Source: Oligoflexia bacterium (GTDB lineage Bacteria > Bdellovibrionota_G > JANQFH01). From it: 64,000 nt of DNA. The stretch's first letter is position 1. Each line of letters begins with the position of its first letter. The notes under the pieces are model-generated. The model was not told where the DNA came from. It made no database searches and was given only the letters and a program-made list of their open reading frames with translations. This document shows, piece after piece, positions 63,062 to 64,000 of this stretch. The stretch is from positions 62,001 through 126,000 of the forward strand of contig JANQFH010000003.1 of assembly GCA_028277945.1 (NCBI GenBank). The letters are read 5' to 3'. Both the position numbers and the translations under genes were made by a program.

Positions 63062-64000
63062 AACGGCTTTGCACTCTCTTTCTTTTGGTTGCTGGCAGCT
63101 TTTCGGCAACAACCCCACTCTTTGCTGACCAACCAACCAATTTCAGAAAAGAGAATAGCAACGTCATCCTAATCATTTTAGATGGTGTCCGTTGGCAAGA
63201 GGTGTTTACTGACCCGCCAGCCTCAGATCTTATGACTGCAAAGACTTTCAATCTGTTTAATTTGAAATTTCGCTTTCCGAGTATTCTCTTTGGCGATCCG
63301 CGCGTCGGGCCAACTGTTGAAACCGCCACGCACAATACCCAGAGCTTGCCCGCTCTGCAGAGCATCATGACCGGTAAACAAAGCCCTTGTGAATCCAACG
63401 ACTGTGGACGGGTCAAAGAGAAAACCCTGTTGGAGAAATTGGCTAAGGAACTACCCCTAAAAACGGCCGAGGATAAGGAATATGGGGTAGCTACCATCTC
63501 CTCCTGGGAAAAAACAGCACTTGCTGTAAATAGTGAAGAGGGTGGAACCTTTGTAAACGCTGGCGACGTACCTTTTCCGGAATTATTCGAAGAAGGCGAG
63601 GTCGACCCTTATGACGAGATATCGGATAGCAATGAAGATCTCGCATTGATTTTGGAAAATTATGGCCTACGCCGTGATGAATTGACAAAGGAGTATGCCT
63701 TTCGCTTTGTGCAAAGACATCGCCCGCGCTTTTTGCTGCTCCATCTACTTAATGCAGACAACGCTGGTCATTTACAATTATTTGGACATTATCATCCTGA
63801 GAAAGCAGAACAAGAATACGTCGCCGCGTTGCAAGATTATCATGAATGGTTGCAAGAGCTCTTAAATCTCCTCGGCAGTATAAAGGAGTATGGTCAAAAC
63901 ACGACAGTCATAGTTTTTACAGATCATGGACGGGGAGCGGAACAACTTTGGTTTCTTCATAACGTACCAGCGGCGCGTAAGGTTTGGATCTTTGCTACTG
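63055..64000 (+). CDS. Alkaline-phosphatase-superfamily exported hydrolase, 3'-truncated by window edge
   Basis: The frame is open from the ATG at 63055 to the window end. A signal peptide (LCTLFLLVAGSFSATTPLFA) precedes NVILIILDGVRWQEVF, the first metal-binding motif of phosphodiesterase/sulfatase/phosphatase enzymes. THNTQSLPALQSIMTGKQSP holds the likely Thr/Ser nucleophile, LLHLLNADNAGH another metal site (Asp, His), and VIVFTDHGRG the last visible metal motif. The order and spacing fit type I phosphodiesterase or PglZ-like members. It overlaps the ADH stop by 7 nt. The remaining ~50-150 residues lie beyond the window. Substrate unknown. Confidence 0.85.
   Translation, partial: MLKRLCTLFLLVAGSFSATTPLFADQPTNFRKENSNVILIILDGVRWQEVFTDPPASDLMTAKTFNLFNLKFRFPSILFGDPRVGPTVETATHNTQSLPALQSIMTGKQSPCESNDCGRVKEKTLLEKLAKELPLKTAEDKEYGVATISSWEKTALAVNSEEGGTFVNAGDVPFPELFEEGEVDPYDEISDSNEDLALILENYGLRRDELTKEYAFRFVQRHRPRFLLLHLLNADNAGHLQLFGHYHPEKAEQEYVAALQDYHEWLQELLNLLGSIKEYGQNTTVIVFTDHGRGAEQLWFLHNVPAARKVWIFAT

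Overview
The window is a 64 kb stretch of a bacterial chromosome of roughly 50% GC. It is gene-dense, mostly unidirectional in short operons, and free of rRNA, tRNA, CRISPR arrays, complete insertion sequences and phage genes. The Gram-negative envelope genes (lipoproteins, an OmpA-like domain, DsbD, periplasmic proteases and binding proteins), a single bifunctional Rel, a DUF4388 protein and a PEGA protein suggest a deltaproteobacteria-like lineage (Myxococcota, Bdellovibrionota, Desulfobacterota or relatives). That placement is an inference from gene content.

Layout. 1-7.8 kb: the 3' part of aconitase, an exported protein of unknown function and smc. 7.8-14.7 kb (minus): a 1,201-residue exported protein, dsbD and a speD-speE polyamine pair. 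14.9-18 kb (plus): yebC-ruvC-ruvA-ruvB with start/stop overlaps, then a broken remnant of an AAA_14/DUF4143 ATPase. 18-24.5 kb (minus): a 1,056-residue EF-hand exported protein, an OmpA-like lipoprotein and a DUF4388/TPR protein. 24.7-28.2 kb: an endonuclease III-like glycosylase, rel and a small cysteine-rich ORF. 28.3-31 kb: a reduced Tad/Flp-pilus-like set (two TadE-like, one TadG-like, one CpaB-like) without the assembly motor. 31-39.4 kb: exported, PEGA, RDD and DUF4177 proteins, an RlmD-like RNA methyltransferase, a peptide-type solute-binding protein, a HEAT-repeat protein and a carbohydrate-binding-like surface protein. 39.5-43.3 kb: an accessory-looking block (Fic, aldo/keto reductase, AAA_14 ATPase), with inverted-repeat operators in front of the first and last genes. 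43.3-45.3 kb: groES-groEL. 45.4-49.1 kb: envelope proteins, a degenerate GGDEF protein and lipB. 49.5-55.7 kb: hisS-aspS-MATE-hspQ-trypsin-like protease operon. 55.7-64 kb: a second solute-binding protein divergent from a LysR regulator, then HAD, NlpC/P60, redoxin, a hydrolase-thioredoxin fusion, an alcohol dehydrogenase and a truncated alkaline-phosphatase-superfamily gene.

The most unusual signals are non-coding. (1) Two tandem copies of a structured element lie between lipB and hisS (49208-49307 and 49360-49442). They share a 35-nt core, but their stems differ in sequence while remaining complementary, as expected for a selected RNA or palindromic element. (2) A perfect 68-bp palindrome followed by a T-tract lies between groES and the gene upstream of it. 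(3) A duplicated palindrome forms a near-perfect 24-bp inverted repeat at the 5' end of the Fic gene. (4) Several genes have promoter-like -10 boxes ending 6-9 nt before the start codon with no ribosome binding site, which suggests leaderless mRNAs.
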